Of a DNA stretch of 22,143 nucleotides, positions 15,557 to 22,143 are shown piece by piece. This DNA comes from a virus, in the IMG/VR virus record IMGVR_UViG_3300037119_000739, positions 1-22,143 of that record; one strand, written 5' to 3'. The stretch's first letter is position 1; every line of letters begins with the position of its first letter. The notes beneath the pieces are model-generated. The model saw only the letters and a list, made by a program, of their open reading frames with translations, ran no database searches and had not been told where the DNA came from. The position numbers and the translations under genes are program-made.

Positions 15557-15976
15557 CTACTTGCGGCTCGGATTCGCCGGATGCGCGGCAGCAGCCTTTG
15601 CGTCGGCATCAGCCTTCGCCTTCGCCTTGGCATCGGCAGCGGCCTTCGCCTTGCCCTCGGGCGACTCTGGATCAATCGGGTCGGCTTCGAAGTTCGCCCG
15701 CCCGTCGCTGACAAAGTAATCGCCGAGCGGCTGCAGACCTTGGGTGCCGCGCTCGATGTCCTCGCGATCGGTGACCTCGACGTCGAACACCGGCAATGTC
15801 TGCGCCTTGGCGATGACGCGATAGCCGAGCAACTGCTTGGCACCGCCCAGCTGGCTGGTGTCGATCACGACAGCCTTGCCCTTGACGAACTCGAACTCGT
15901 TGTGGCCCTCGGCCCACTTGACACTGATCACCGCCGGATTGTTGGCGACCCCCTTGAACGTGATGCTGGCAATCAT
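15557..15976 (-). CDS. Small paralogous head-region protein B with Lys/Ala-rich tail
   Basis: This is a 139-residue protein. AGGAG lies nine bases before the ATG. Residues 1-75 align with the neighbouring upstream gene: ITFKGVANNP, VKWAEGHNEFEFVKG, IDTSQLGGAKQLLGYRVIAK and LPVFDVEV. The C-terminal 30 residues are an Ala/Lys-rich stretch (KAKAAADAKAKAKADADAK, then AAAAHPANPSRK) predicted helical and net basic. Because it follows the capsid gene, a head decoration, stabilisation or DNA-contact role is possible. I do not recognise a named family. Confidence 0.75.
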   Translation of the reverse strand: MIASITFKGVANNPAVISVKWAEGHNEFEFVKGKAVVIDTSQLGGAKQLLGYRVIAKAQTLPVFDVEVTDREDIERGTQGLQPLGDYFVSDGRANFEADPIDPESPEGKAKAAADAKAKAKADADAKAAAAHPANPSRK

Positions 15977-16003
15977 GGTAGTGCTCTCCTTCAGCGACTG
16001 AGA

Positions 16004-16291
16004 TCACTCGTCATCATCGGTGTCGGTCGCGGCGCGCACCGGGACGTAATCTGCGGGCAGACCCTTACGGTCGACGTCATCGCCTTCGATGATCTCGACG
16101 TCGAACTGCGGCATGTTCTGCCCTTTCATAATGATGCGGTGAGCGAGCTGCTTCTTGGCGTCTTTGAGCTTCGACGTATCGATCTCGGTCGGGATGTCCT
16201 TCACGAAGTCGAACCCGTCCTCGCCCTCGCCCCACTTGACGACATAGAGCTGCGGATCGTCGGACCCCTTGAACGTGACCTTCGCCTTCAT
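16004..16291 (-). CDS. Small paralogous head-region protein A with acidic tail
   Basis: This is a 95-residue protein. The ATG at 16291 is chosen over one two codons upstream (16297) because GGAGG is then eight bases away instead of two, and because MKAKVTFKG aligns with MIASITFKG of the paralogue. Shared blocks are TFKG, VVKWGEGEDGFDFVK, IDTSKLKDAKKQLAHRIIMK and MPQFDVEI. The end is acidic (AATDTDDDE), unlike the basic tail of its neighbour. It is the first gene after the capsid gene. A decoration or stabilisation role is inferred from position only. Confidence 0.75.
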   Translation of the reverse strand: MKAKVTFKGSDDPQLYVVKWGEGEDGFDFVKDIPTEIDTSKLKDAKKQLAHRIIMKGQNMPQFDVEIIEGDDVDRKGLPADYVPVRAATDTDDDE

Positions 16292-16299
16292 CGTCATCT

Positions 16300-16304
16300 C
16301 CTCC
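16300..16304 (-). promoter_or_regulatory. Shine-Dalgarno deciding the start of paralogue A
   Basis: GGAGG on the minus strand lies eight bases before the ATG at 16291 but only two before the ATG at 16297, so the inner start is favoured. Confidence 0.7.
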
Positions 16305-16375
16305 GTTGACTGAGGTCACCCGGCGACGCACGACGGAGGAACTAGGACGATCGCGCGCCACCCGGGGAACCGGAT

Positions 16376-16405
16376 GCGCGGGGTCAGTGTTCCGACACCC
16401 CGCGC
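16376..16405. terminator. GC-rich hairpin after the major capsid gene
   Basis: Perfect 9-bp inverted repeat (gcgcggggt at 16376-16384 and accccgcgc at 16397-16405) with a 12-base loop. It begins 18 bases past the capsid stop codon in the reading direction. No T-run follows on the minus strand, so it is not a classical intrinsic terminator. It may instead partly attenuate readthrough or protect an mRNA end. Confidence 0.5.
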
Positions 16406-16423
16406 ACCGATCCTAGCAGACGA

Positions 16424-17620
16424 TTACGGGTCACCAACCGCCGCGAAGAAGCCGGTGAGCATGCCCCACTGCTTGAGCAGAGTCGGGGTCGCCTGCGGAG
16501 CCTTCGCCATCTTGCCGATGCCGTAGGCCATCTCGATGCCGACGCCCTCGTTGAAGCCGTAGTCCGTCTGGTCGAGCTTGGTCGGTGCGGGCATCTGCCC
16601 CCACGGCCACGCCAGCGCCTGTTGACCGCAGAAGAAGAACGGCTCGACCGGGATACCGCCGCCACCGGCAGCGATCAGCCCCCAGCCATAGGGCGATCCA
16701 ACGGCACCCTGCGCGGAGGCAGCTGCCATCGTCGAGATGAGTTCGACCTCGCGAACAATGACACCGTTGTAAAGCAGATCACCGTCTTGAAAGAGGGGGT
16801 TATTCGGTGCGCCATTCGGGCCCATCGTCTCACGCGGGCGGGCGTCGCGATTGACCGCTTCGAGCGAGATAGCAAGGTCACGAAAGGCCAGCGAGCCGGT
16901 GAAACCGACGAAGAACTCCCTTCCATCCGAGATCTTGTAAGGACGAATCCTCGGGTCGGCCTTCTTCGCCATCCGCTTCATCAACATCAACGAGCTGGCC
17001 GACAGTTTGTCAGCGGTGTTGTCGATGGTGGCGAGCGAGGTGGCGTGGTCGGTCGCCGAGTTGGCGATGACGTTGCCGTAGAGGATGCGGTCGAGGTTGT
17101 TGGTCCGCCAAGTGTTCTTGTTGGCCGCTGTGGTCGAGGCGAGACCGTAGCGGAGACCATTGACGCGGTTGCCGTAGGTCGTGCCGAGCGACACCGGCTG
17201 AGCGTTGTCGGGCAGCGCCATCATCGCTTCGAGGATCTCGTACATCTGAAGCTCTTTGCCCCAGTCGGTGAGCAGCGATTTCGCCTCACCGAAAATGTTC
17301 GAGTCGTCCTTCTGGGTGTCCGCCTTGGATGACTTGACGGCGTTGCGCGCCCAGTCGATCCACATGCGCAGGCCCATGTTGTCGATGGCCTCTTCGTTGC
17401 CGGTCAGCGTGCCGGTCGAATAAGCCTGAGCCTTGAGCCGGGTGACGAGCGGGATGTTGACCTGATCGCCGCCCTTCTTCGGATCGTAGATGTTGCGAAT
17501 GATCGAGTTGATGTCGTCGCCCATATACGGGCTAAAACGATTTTCTCGAATGTACTCCCGCGCGATCTCGCGACGGAACTGGATCAACTGGTTGTTGATC
17601 TGGACGGTAGTCGGGGCCAT
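16424..17620 (-). CDS. Major capsid protein, N4-gp56 family
   Basis: This is a 398-residue protein in the size range of phage coat proteins, starting at the ATG at 17620. It carries the markers I know from the N4-gp56/DUF4043 family: REIAREYIRENRFSPYMGDD near the N terminus, the VNIPLVTRLKAQAYSTGTL and LTGNEEAIDNMGLRMWIDWA region, IFGEAKSLLTDWGKELQMYE, LMLMKRMAKKADPRIRPYK and NPLFQDGDLLYNGVIVREV. It builds the icosahedral head shell around the scaffold. It directly follows the scaffold-like gene, with a 41-bp gap, and precedes two small paralogous head-region genes. Confidence 0.92.
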   Translation of the reverse strand: MAPTTVQINNQLIQFRREIAREYIRENRFSPYMGDDINSIIRNIYDPKKGGDQVNIPLVTRLKAQAYSTGTLTGNEEAIDNMGLRMWIDWARNAVKSSKADTQKDDSNIFGEAKSLLTDWGKELQMYEILEAMMALPDNAQPVSLGTTYGNRVNGLRYGLASTTAANKNTWRTNNLDRILYGNVIANSATDHATSLATIDNTADKLSASSLMLMKRMAKKADPRIRPYKISDGREFFVGFTGSLAFRDLAISLEAVNRDARPRETMGPNGAPNNPLFQDGDLLYNGVIVREVELISTMAAASAQGAVGSPYGWGLIAAGGGGIPVEPFFFCGQQALAWPWGQMPAPTKLDQTDYGFNEGVGIEMAYGIGKMAKAPQATPTLLKQWGMLTGFFAAVGDP

Positions 17621-17661
17621 TTCGGTCGAGCCTCAAACTGGGCCCGACGCGCGATCGAAAT

Positions 17662-18609
17662 CTAACGACGTCGGACCGTGTTGTTGAAGAGTTCCCGATC
17701 CGATTCCCAGCGATTGGATTCTCGTGCGGCACTGCCGCTGCCAGTCGCGCGATTCAAGCTCGGGAGCCCGGTGACAGTCGGACGGCCCGAACCGTTGCCA
17801 TTCCTTGTCGCTTCGCCGCGTAGTCTGGCTTCGAAGCGCTGACGAAATTCAGGATTCTCCATCGCCTCTTCCAGCACCCGCTCGCGGTACGCTCCCAGAT
17901 CGCCGCCGACCTCGTGCATGGCGGCATTCTGGCGATGCCAGCGCATCAACGCCTTGCCCGGGTTGGGCGCGTTGACGATGCGGTCACGAGTACGGCTGTC
18001 GCCTTCTCGCACTTCCGCACGCAGTGTCGCGAAGGCGGTTTCGAACTCGTCGCCGAACTGCTCGGCGGCGTCTTCGAAGGTCATGTCGACCAACCTTCTC
18101 TGCACCGCTCTTTCGATCTCTGATCCCCGGCTTTCGGTGTCCTGCCGAATGTACTCGGCGAACCCGTCAGGGTCGGTGATGAGATCGGGCATCGTCCGCC
18201 GCTGCTCTGCCGCCTGTCTGGCGGCATACTCGCGACGGTCCCGCTCCTGCAGCATCTGCACCGCACGATCACGCTCGTCCTCGGCCTTCTGCCGACGAAA
18301 GCGCTCATCGATCAGCTCGCTTAGGGGCGGGCGCTGCTGCTGGTTTCCACCGCCAGCCTGACGTCCGATCTCCTGATCGAGCTGCGCGTCGGACATTCCC
18401 GACGCGGCCGATGCTGCCTCTTCTGCCGTCCTGCCTTCCAGCATCTCGGCTGGCTGGCCTGACGGCTTGGTGAAACGCCCGAGGGCGTCCCGGTGCTGTG
18501 CTGCCGCAGCGGCGTCGTCCACAGGAGGCGGCGACGGCTCTGATGCAGCTCCACCGCCTTGGTCGGCGGTGACCTCGTTGAAGATGTCCTGATCCGTCGG
18601 GTCTGGCAC
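17662..18609 (-). CDS. Capsid scaffold-like protein
   Basis: This is a 315-residue protein read from the GTG at 18609, which follows AGGA at four bases. No ATG is nearby. The N-terminal 90 residues are low-complexity and acidic (DQDIFNEVTADQGGGAA, then Pro/Ala-rich). Residues of about 92-145 are charged helix (LIDERFRRQKAEDERDRAVQ, RREYAARQAAEQRR). The C-terminal part is Arg-rich and ends NNTVRRR. This Glu/Arg/Gln-rich, mostly helical composition, placed directly before the coat gene, is typical of internal scaffold proteins that shape the procapsid and leave it before packaging. Assignment rests on composition and order. Confidence 0.75.
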   Translation of the reverse strand: MPDPTDQDIFNEVTADQGGGAASEPSPPPVDDAAAAAQHRDALGRFTKPSGQPAEMLEGRTAEEAASAASGMSDAQLDQEIGRQAGGGNQQQRPPLSELIDERFRRQKAEDERDRAVQMLQERDRREYAARQAAEQRRTMPDLITDPDGFAEYIRQDTESRGSEIERAVQRRLVDMTFEDAAEQFGDEFETAFATLRAEVREGDSRTRDRIVNAPNPGKALMRWHRQNAAMHEVGGDLGAYRERVLEEAMENPEFRQRFEARLRGEATRNGNGSGRPTVTGLPSLNRATGSGSAARESNRWESDRELFNNTVRRR

Positions 18610-18788
18610 GTTTTCCTGACCGTCTTAGGCTGCGCTGTCACGTCGCGCGATCACGAAGACACCCCTTGACGCCGGGTGCGGCGAAGACACTCGTTTGTTG
18701 GAGCGCGGGGCTGAGTGCGACCCGCCGTCGATGCGCTCGACGCAGCGAAGTGTGCGGAAGCTGCGCCGCGATTCGGCGTTTTGTCAAA

Positions 18789-18802
18789 TTGACCCAGATC
18801 AA
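18789..18802 (-). promoter_or_regulatory. FNR/FixK-like palindrome
   Basis: On the minus strand the site reads TTGATCTGGGTCAA, matching the FNR/FixK consensus TTGAT-N4-ATCAA at nine of ten fixed positions. FNR-type regulators are oxygen- or redox-linked activators in alphaproteobacteria. The motif is next to TTGACA and 180 bases before the scaffold start, so an activator role at the capsid operon is possible. Binding is unverified. Confidence 0.45.
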
Positions 18803-18812
18803 TTCCGCGGAA
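18803..18812. repeat. 10-bp perfect palindrome next to the FixK-like box
   Basis: The sequence ttccgcggaa reads the same on both strands and directly abuts the FNR/FixK-like site. It could be a second protein-binding site or chance. Confidence 0.4.
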
Positions 18813-18830
18813 CGGGACCGGAACGGCCGA

Positions 18831-21092
18831 TTACTGCAGCTGGTCGAAGCGGGAAGGCACGCCCGATGGAGTCGAGGGCCGTGGTGGGCTGGGCGCTCCA
18901 CCGGGCGCGCTCCCTGAGGCAGGACCAGCGCCACCAAGGCCGCCGGCCGCCGCCATCAGCGCTTCAACATCGAGGCCACCACCAGCGCCCTGCTCGGCCC
19001 CGGGGAGGGCCTTCTCGATCAGCGAAGCCTGACGGTCGCGGATCTGCGCCTCGCGGCTGGCCGACCGCGCCGCGTCCGCCTCGGTGGCCTTGGCCTGACG
19101 GCCGGCACGCCCCTCGGCGACCTTGTCGACCCGGTTGGCATTGCCCTCCTGCGCCTTGCTGGTGCGGTTGGCCTCGGCCTCGCGCGCCGATCCGGCGCGA
19201 TCGTCGTCGCGGTGCATCGAATCGAGCACCGCCTTGTCGGCGTCCTGCGCCTGCGCGTTCTGTTCGAGCGCGATGCCGGCGAGATCCTTCGCACCGGCAG
19301 CGAAGCTCTTGAAGGCGTCGGCCTTGGTCTTGCCGATCTGCGCGGCGGCCATCTGCTGCTGCGCAGGATCCGCCTGCGCCTGCGCCTGCTGGGCCTGCTC
19401 GATCCGCTGAAACAGTTTTTTCTTGGTCTGGCTGTCGATCGGGGCCAGTTCGAGGATGACCTCCGGCGGCACTTCGGCCCCCTTCTGGGCGAGCGCGATC
19501 ATCGTGTCGTAGGTGTCCTGCTGCATCGTCAGCGTGTCAGGGCCCTCTTCGATGATGATGTCGACATCGATCGTGCCGATGGCGTTCTCGATCGACGGCG
19601 TGCCCCACTCGTCGACCGTCAGCTTGTTGAGGCTGATGAACTGGATCATGTCGTCATCGTCGGTGATCCTGATCCAGCGCTCGCCGGTCCAGTAGCGCTG
19701 GGCGTTGGCCCAGATGGCGCGGTAGAAGCGAATCTTCCAGCCGCGCCACGAGGTCATAAACGGACCCAGCTCGGCCATGCCCGCAGCTTGCGTGAGCGCG
19801 ATCGCTCGGCCCGAGCGATTTTCGATGCCCTCGCCCGAGATTGCCGGATTCGGTCCAAAATTCTCGATTTCCTGCTTCGCTTCACCGAGGAACTCCAGCT
19901 GGCCCTGCATGTCCGCCAAGGTGCGAGCATCGTCGAAGTCGAACTTGTGCGCCTCGCCGGGATTGATCACGACGATGCCGTCGGGACGCGCCGCCTCCTT
20001 GCGCACCACCTCGATGTCCTGAACGGCTCCTTCCGTCATCACGATACGGCGGGTGTTCAGAATGTGGAGAGCTTTGCTGCGCCGAGCGTTGATCTCGTCC
20101 TGCATCGATTTCAGATTGCGCACGAAGCCGTAGCGATCGCCGTCGTGGTCGACGTTGGCCGACCACATGACGTAGCGGCAGATGGTGTTGCCGTCGCCGC
20201 CGTAGAACATCGACTTGCCGCGCTTCAGCTCGGTCATGTCGACATAAAAGCAGTAGTACCAGCAGCCGGCGCGAAGATACCAGTGCTCGATCAGAAAAAC
20301 CCGTTTCAGATCGGTGTTGACCCACATCTTCTCGCGGTCGTGCTGCTGCCAGTTCAGGCCGCCCGGGCCCGAGGTCATCATGTCGCGGATGGTGTCGGCG
20401 TGCTCGGGGAACATCTCGGCGGCGACGTCGCTGTCGAGCCACTTGGCGACACCCATGAAGCGGGCATCGCTGAAGTCGAGCCGCACACTTCTCGGGTCGT
20501 AGAAAAACGTCTCGCTCTCGACGAGGTCGAAGCCGATGTCGTAGTCGCCCGGCTTGCCGCCCTGACCGGCCTTGATGAACAGCTCCATGCCGCCGATGGC
20601 ATTGATCGCCGCCTGACGGACATCCTCGGCCGACTTGGTGTTCCACTCCTCGGCGTCGAGCACATAGCGGATCGAGGCGGTGGCGAGGCTCGCTCCGGCA
20701 TCGTGGTTGGGCGTCCTCGGGTAAGCCTTCGGATCCATCCTGAGGCGTTCGCAGATGCCGGCGACGCCGTCGATCTTGCGGGCGATGCGGTTGGTGGTCA
20801 GCACCGGCTGATTGCGGAGTTTGAATTTTCCGATGTCGGTCGCTGACCACTGGTCAGCGTGGTAGTAGTGCCGGCTCAGAATCTGCTCGGCGATCTCTTC
20901 CGATTTGGTGCTCTCGAAATCGAGATACTGCTTGCGCAACGCCGCGAGATCGAACTCGGGATCCTGTTCGTCGTCCACAGGGGAGGGAGCAGCGGCGTCC
21001 TCATCGAGGCCGGGCATCGGCGGCGGCCGGCGGACACCGTAGGAGGTGCCGCCGATCGGGCTCTGAGTGCCGCCCCAGCCGCCGCTGCTCAT
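18831..21092 (-). CDS. Portal protein, P22 gp1 type
   Basis: This is a 753-residue protein, close to P22 gp1 (725), starting at the ATG at 21092 behind AGGA. The N terminus is Pro/Gly-rich, so a start at residue 26 is an alternative. The core fits P22-type portals: HYYHADQWS near residue 74, LRNQPVLTTNRIARKIDGVAG, ETFFYDPRSVRLDFSDARFMG, FLIEHWYLRAGCWYYCFYVD, then GFVRNLKSMQDEINARRSKALH and ISGEGIENRSGRAIALTQAAG. The C-terminal 200 residues are a Gln/Ala/Arg-rich helical region (QAQAQADPAQQQMAAAQIGK and following) with a Pro/Gly tail, like the barrel extension of P22 portals. It forms the dodecameric DNA channel at the head vertex. Confidence 0.9.
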   Translation of the reverse strand: MSSGGWGGTQSPIGGTSYGVRRPPPMPGLDEDAAAPSPVDDEQDPEFDLAALRKQYLDFESTKSEEIAEQILSRHYYHADQWSATDIGKFKLRNQPVLTTNRIARKIDGVAGICERLRMDPKAYPRTPNHDAGASLATASIRYVLDAEEWNTKSAEDVRQAAINAIGGMELFIKAGQGGKPGDYDIGFDLVESETFFYDPRSVRLDFSDARFMGVAKWLDSDVAAEMFPEHADTIRDMMTSGPGGLNWQQHDREKMWVNTDLKRVFLIEHWYLRAGCWYYCFYVDMTELKRGKSMFYGGDGNTICRYVMWSANVDHDGDRYGFVRNLKSMQDEINARRSKALHILNTRRIVMTEGAVQDIEVVRKEAARPDGIVVINPGEAHKFDFDDARTLADMQGQLEFLGEAKQEIENFGPNPAISGEGIENRSGRAIALTQAAGMAELGPFMTSWRGWKIRFYRAIWANAQRYWTGERWIRITDDDDMIQFISLNKLTVDEWGTPSIENAIGTIDVDIIIEEGPDTLTMQQDTYDTMIALAQKGAEVPPEVILELAPIDSQTKKKLFQRIEQAQQAQAQADPAQQQMAAAQIGKTKADAFKSFAAGAKDLAGIALEQNAQAQDADKAVLDSMHRDDDRAGSAREAEANRTSKAQEGNANRVDKVAEGRAGRQAKATEADAARSASREAQIRDRQASLIEKALPGAEQGAGGGLDVEALMAAAGGLGGAGPASGSAPGGAPSPPRPSTPSGVPSRFDQLQ

Positions 21093-21112
21093 CGTGGTCG
21101 CGTCCTACCGGC

Positions 21113-21619
21113 CTATCTGCGGACAGGCGTCGGCTTCGGGTTCGGATCCGTCGGCAGATTGCCGATCAGGTCACCGATTGCTTCCGTCAGCGCAAGGATG
21201 ATCTCGGCGGGCGTGGTTGCTTCCGGCGGGATCTCGATCGGATGCGTCGGCCGACCCGGGATCACCGGGATGTAGATCGGGTGCGTCGCCTCGGGCTGTT
21301 CGCCCGGCAGGGTGTTGTCGGGACGCGGCTGCGAGCCCGGCAGGCTGTTGTCGATCCCCGGCTGGTCGCCCGGCAGGCTGTTGTCGATGTAGACCGGGAT
21401 GTAGATCGGGTGCGTCGCCTCGGGCGGCTGGCCCTCGACCGGCGGCGGCGTGATCGGGATGTAGATCGGGAACGACGGGAACGGCGGCAGGGAGTTGTCG
21501 ATGCCCGGCTGTGAGCCCGGCAGGCTGTTGTCCGGTCGGCCACCCTGTCCACCCGGCAGCGAATTATCGGGACGGAGCCCTCCGCCAATCGGCCGGATTA
21601 CTGCGAGAAACGGCTGCAT
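21113..21619 (-). CDS. Pro-rich repeat protein (DNSLPG / HPIYIP repeats), unknown function
   Basis: This is a 168-residue protein. The frame is open upstream into the terminase gene, but the ATG at 21619 has AAGGAGG seven bases before it and begins MQPFLAVIRPIGGGLRPDNS. It contains six DN(S/T)LP copies (DNSLPGGQ, DNSLPGSQ, DNSLPPFP, DNSLPGDQ, DNSLPGSQ, DNTLPGEQ) and four (H/F)PI(Y/E)IP copies. A short helical C terminus (AEIILALTEAIGDLIGNLP) follows. I recall similar Pro-rich proteins near terminase and portal genes of rhizobial phages, without a known role. No membrane helix or signal is visible. Disordered linker, packaging accessory or virion component are all possible. Confidence 0.8.
   Translation of the reverse strand: MQPFLAVIRPIGGGLRPDNSLPGGQGGRPDNSLPGSQPGIDNSLPPFPSFPIYIPITPPPVEGQPPEATHPIYIPVYIDNSLPGDQPGIDNSLPGSQPRPDNTLPGEQPEATHPIYIPVIPGRPTHPIEIPPEATTPAEIILALTEAIGDLIGNLPTDPNPKPTPVRR
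21264..21425. repeat. 33-bp exact direct repeat, 129 bp apart
   Basis: Bases 21264-21296 and 21393-21425 are identical over 33 bases and keep the reading frame (129 bp = 43 codons). Both encode PEATHPIYIPV inside the Pro-rich protein. A shorter match (cgggatgtagatcggg) lies at 21455-21470. Repeated cccggcaggctgttgtc units nearby encode DNSLPG. Confidence 0.9.
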
Positions 21620-21626
21620 GGGATGC

Positions 21627-21633
21627 CCTCCTT
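21627..21633 (-). promoter_or_regulatory. Strong Shine-Dalgarno of the Pro-rich repeat gene
   Basis: AAGGAGG on the minus strand, seven bases before the ATG at 21619, shows that the frame does not start inside the terminase gene. Confidence 0.8.
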
Positions 21634-21672
21634 CGGTGGGATGATTCGCCGGCAGGATAGCACCGCGCGCCG

Positions 21673-22143
21673 TCAGTGGAACGCTCCCGTGAAAAACGGG
21701 CTCTCGGGAACCTTGAACTGGCTGTAGTCCGACGGCTTCTTCGGAGCGGTTATCTCGGGCGGCGGCGTGCCGTAGACGACCATGTCGAGCAGCTGGCCGA
21801 TGATCGACAGCGCGTCGACCTGATCGTCGTGCTTGCCGGCCGGAAACGAGAACAGCTCGTGCTTCAGATCCCCAACCCACAGCTCGTTCGCCGGCAGGTA
21901 GAGGCCGTCGAGCGACATGCGGCCTTGGATCGACTGGGCGCGCACCGCCTTGTCGGCGCGGCTCGGGAACTCCTCCAGCGCGGCGTGGACCTTGCGGGCC
22001 CGCATCCGCGCCTTGAGGAAGGGTCCGACCGAGGCGTTGATCTGGCCCTTCTCGACGCCGACCGCCATCGGCTTCCACTTGGCGATCAGGTCGAGGAGCT
22101 TCTCGATCCAGACGCCGGAATTGACCCGCAGGCGGACGAGGTT
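21673..22143 (-). CDS. Terminase large subunit, C-terminal part (5' end beyond window)
   Basis: The frame is open from the right edge to the TGA at 21673-21675, giving 156 residues. There is an internal ATG at 22068, but coding clearly continues upstream of it: NLVRLRVNSGVWIEKLLDLIAKWKP reads into MAVGVEKGQINASVG. This segment is the end of the RNase H-like nuclease domain, with KARMRARKVHAALEEF, ADKAVRAQSIQGRMSLDGLY and the late acidic motif GKHDDQVDALSIIGQL holding probable metal-binding Asp residues. The ATPase part is outside. It cuts and drives packaging of concatemeric DNA through the portal, encoded two genes downstream. Confidence 0.9.
   Translation of the reverse strand, partial: NLVRLRVNSGVWIEKLLDLIAKWKPMAVGVEKGQINASVGPFLKARMRARKVHAALEEFPSRADKAVRAQSIQGRMSLDGLYLPANELWVGDLKHELFSFPAGKHDDQVDALSIIGQLLDMVVYGTPPPEITAPKKPSDYSQFKVPESPFFTGAFH

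Larger units (their letters stand above)
18610..18830. promoter_or_regulatory. 221-bp gene-free stretch between portal and scaffold genes
   Basis: The longest gene-free stretch in the window. No frame in it looks coding. On the minus strand, going toward the scaffold gene, it holds a 10-bp palindrome (18803-18812), an FNR/FixK-like box (18789-18802) and TTGACA (18787-18782) followed by a CGCCG/CGGCG hairpin. A 9-bp direct repeat (cgaagacac) occurs at 18654-18662 and 18682-18690. The capsid operon promoter could lie here, but no clear -10 box (TATAAT-like) is spaced correctly after TTGACA. Confidence 0.5.

Noticed and set aside
16004-16297. Start two codons upstream for paralogue A
   Set aside because: Ribosome site spacing would be two bases, and the paralogue aligns with the inner start.
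18759-18787. Sigma-70 promoter using TTGACA
   Set aside because: The -35 box is perfect, but the hexamer at 17 bases is GCAGCT, and spacings of 15-19 give nothing close to TATAAT. Kept only as part of a possible activator-dependent region.
18638-18937. 99-codon minus-strand frame across the gene-free stretch
   Set aside because: It starts inside the portal gene in another frame, has no ribosome site and has biased Arg/Ser/Pro composition. It would also cover the candidate regulatory sites.
19212-20846. 544-codon open frame on the plus strand
   Set aside because: Antisense to the portal gene, which is clearly coding by family motifs.
21264-21560. CRISPR-like array
   Set aside because: The repeats are in-frame codon repeats of a Pro-rich protein with uneven spacing and no spacer-like unique units.
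1-22143. tRNA genes, integrase, attachment sites, insertion sequences
   Set aside because: None seen by reading the sequence. No cloverleaf or transposase motif was found, though short att cores cannot be excluded without the genome.

Overview
The window is a block of phage structural genes. Every gene I can support lies on the minus strand, so transcription runs from the right edge to the left edge. Base composition is GC-rich with strong third-position GC bias, which is why long open frames appear on the opposite strand. No integrase, repressor, replication gene, tRNA or host gene is visible, so I cannot tell a free phage from a prophage. An alphaproteobacterial host, possibly in the Bradyrhizobium/Rhodopseudomonas part of the Hyphomicrobiales, fits the FixK/FNR-like site, the DUF3309-like membrane peptide and the overall gene style. 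That is an inference.

In transcription order (high to low coordinates): the C-terminal part of a large terminase (22143-21673, start outside the window); a small Pro-rich protein of DNSLPG and HPIYIP repeats (21619-21113); a P22-type portal (21092-18831); a 221-bp gene-free stretch with an FNR/FixK-like palindrome; a scaffold-like protein (18609-17662); an N4-gp56-family major capsid protein (17620-16424); a hairpin; two tandem paralogous small proteins with oppositely charged tails (16291-15557); a gp4-like head-tail adaptor (15545-15201); a P22 gp10-like DNA-stabilisation protein (15199-13745); and a 116-residue unknown read from a TTG start (13752-13402).

Next come virion or cargo proteins: a 516-residue protein with a possible DUF7178/HhH-GPD-like region (13418-11868), a poly-glycine protein (11884-11192), a 57-residue two-helix membrane peptide (11180-11007), a bifunctional peptidoglycan hydrolase (10998-9763), a small beta-rich fibre-like protein (9763-9206), and three successive putative DNA-ejection proteins (9201-4896), matching the place of gp7/gp20/gp16 in P22. 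The left end holds adsorption genes: a collar-domain fibre (4896-3907), a small unknown (3899-3510) and two tandem fibre genes sharing an N-terminal anchor module (3510-2620, and 2610 past the left edge).

Together this is the head-assembly, packaging, ejection and host-recognition programme of a short-tailed (podovirus-like) particle with a P22-like gene order but an N4-gp56-type coat. Genes are packed tightly, with four one-base stop/start overlaps. The points most worth a second look are the FixK/FNR-like site before the capsid operon, the charge-swapped paralogue pair after the capsid gene, the holin-position DUF3309 peptide beside a two-enzyme hydrolase, the putative glycosylase-fold virion protein, and the duplicated fibre anchor.
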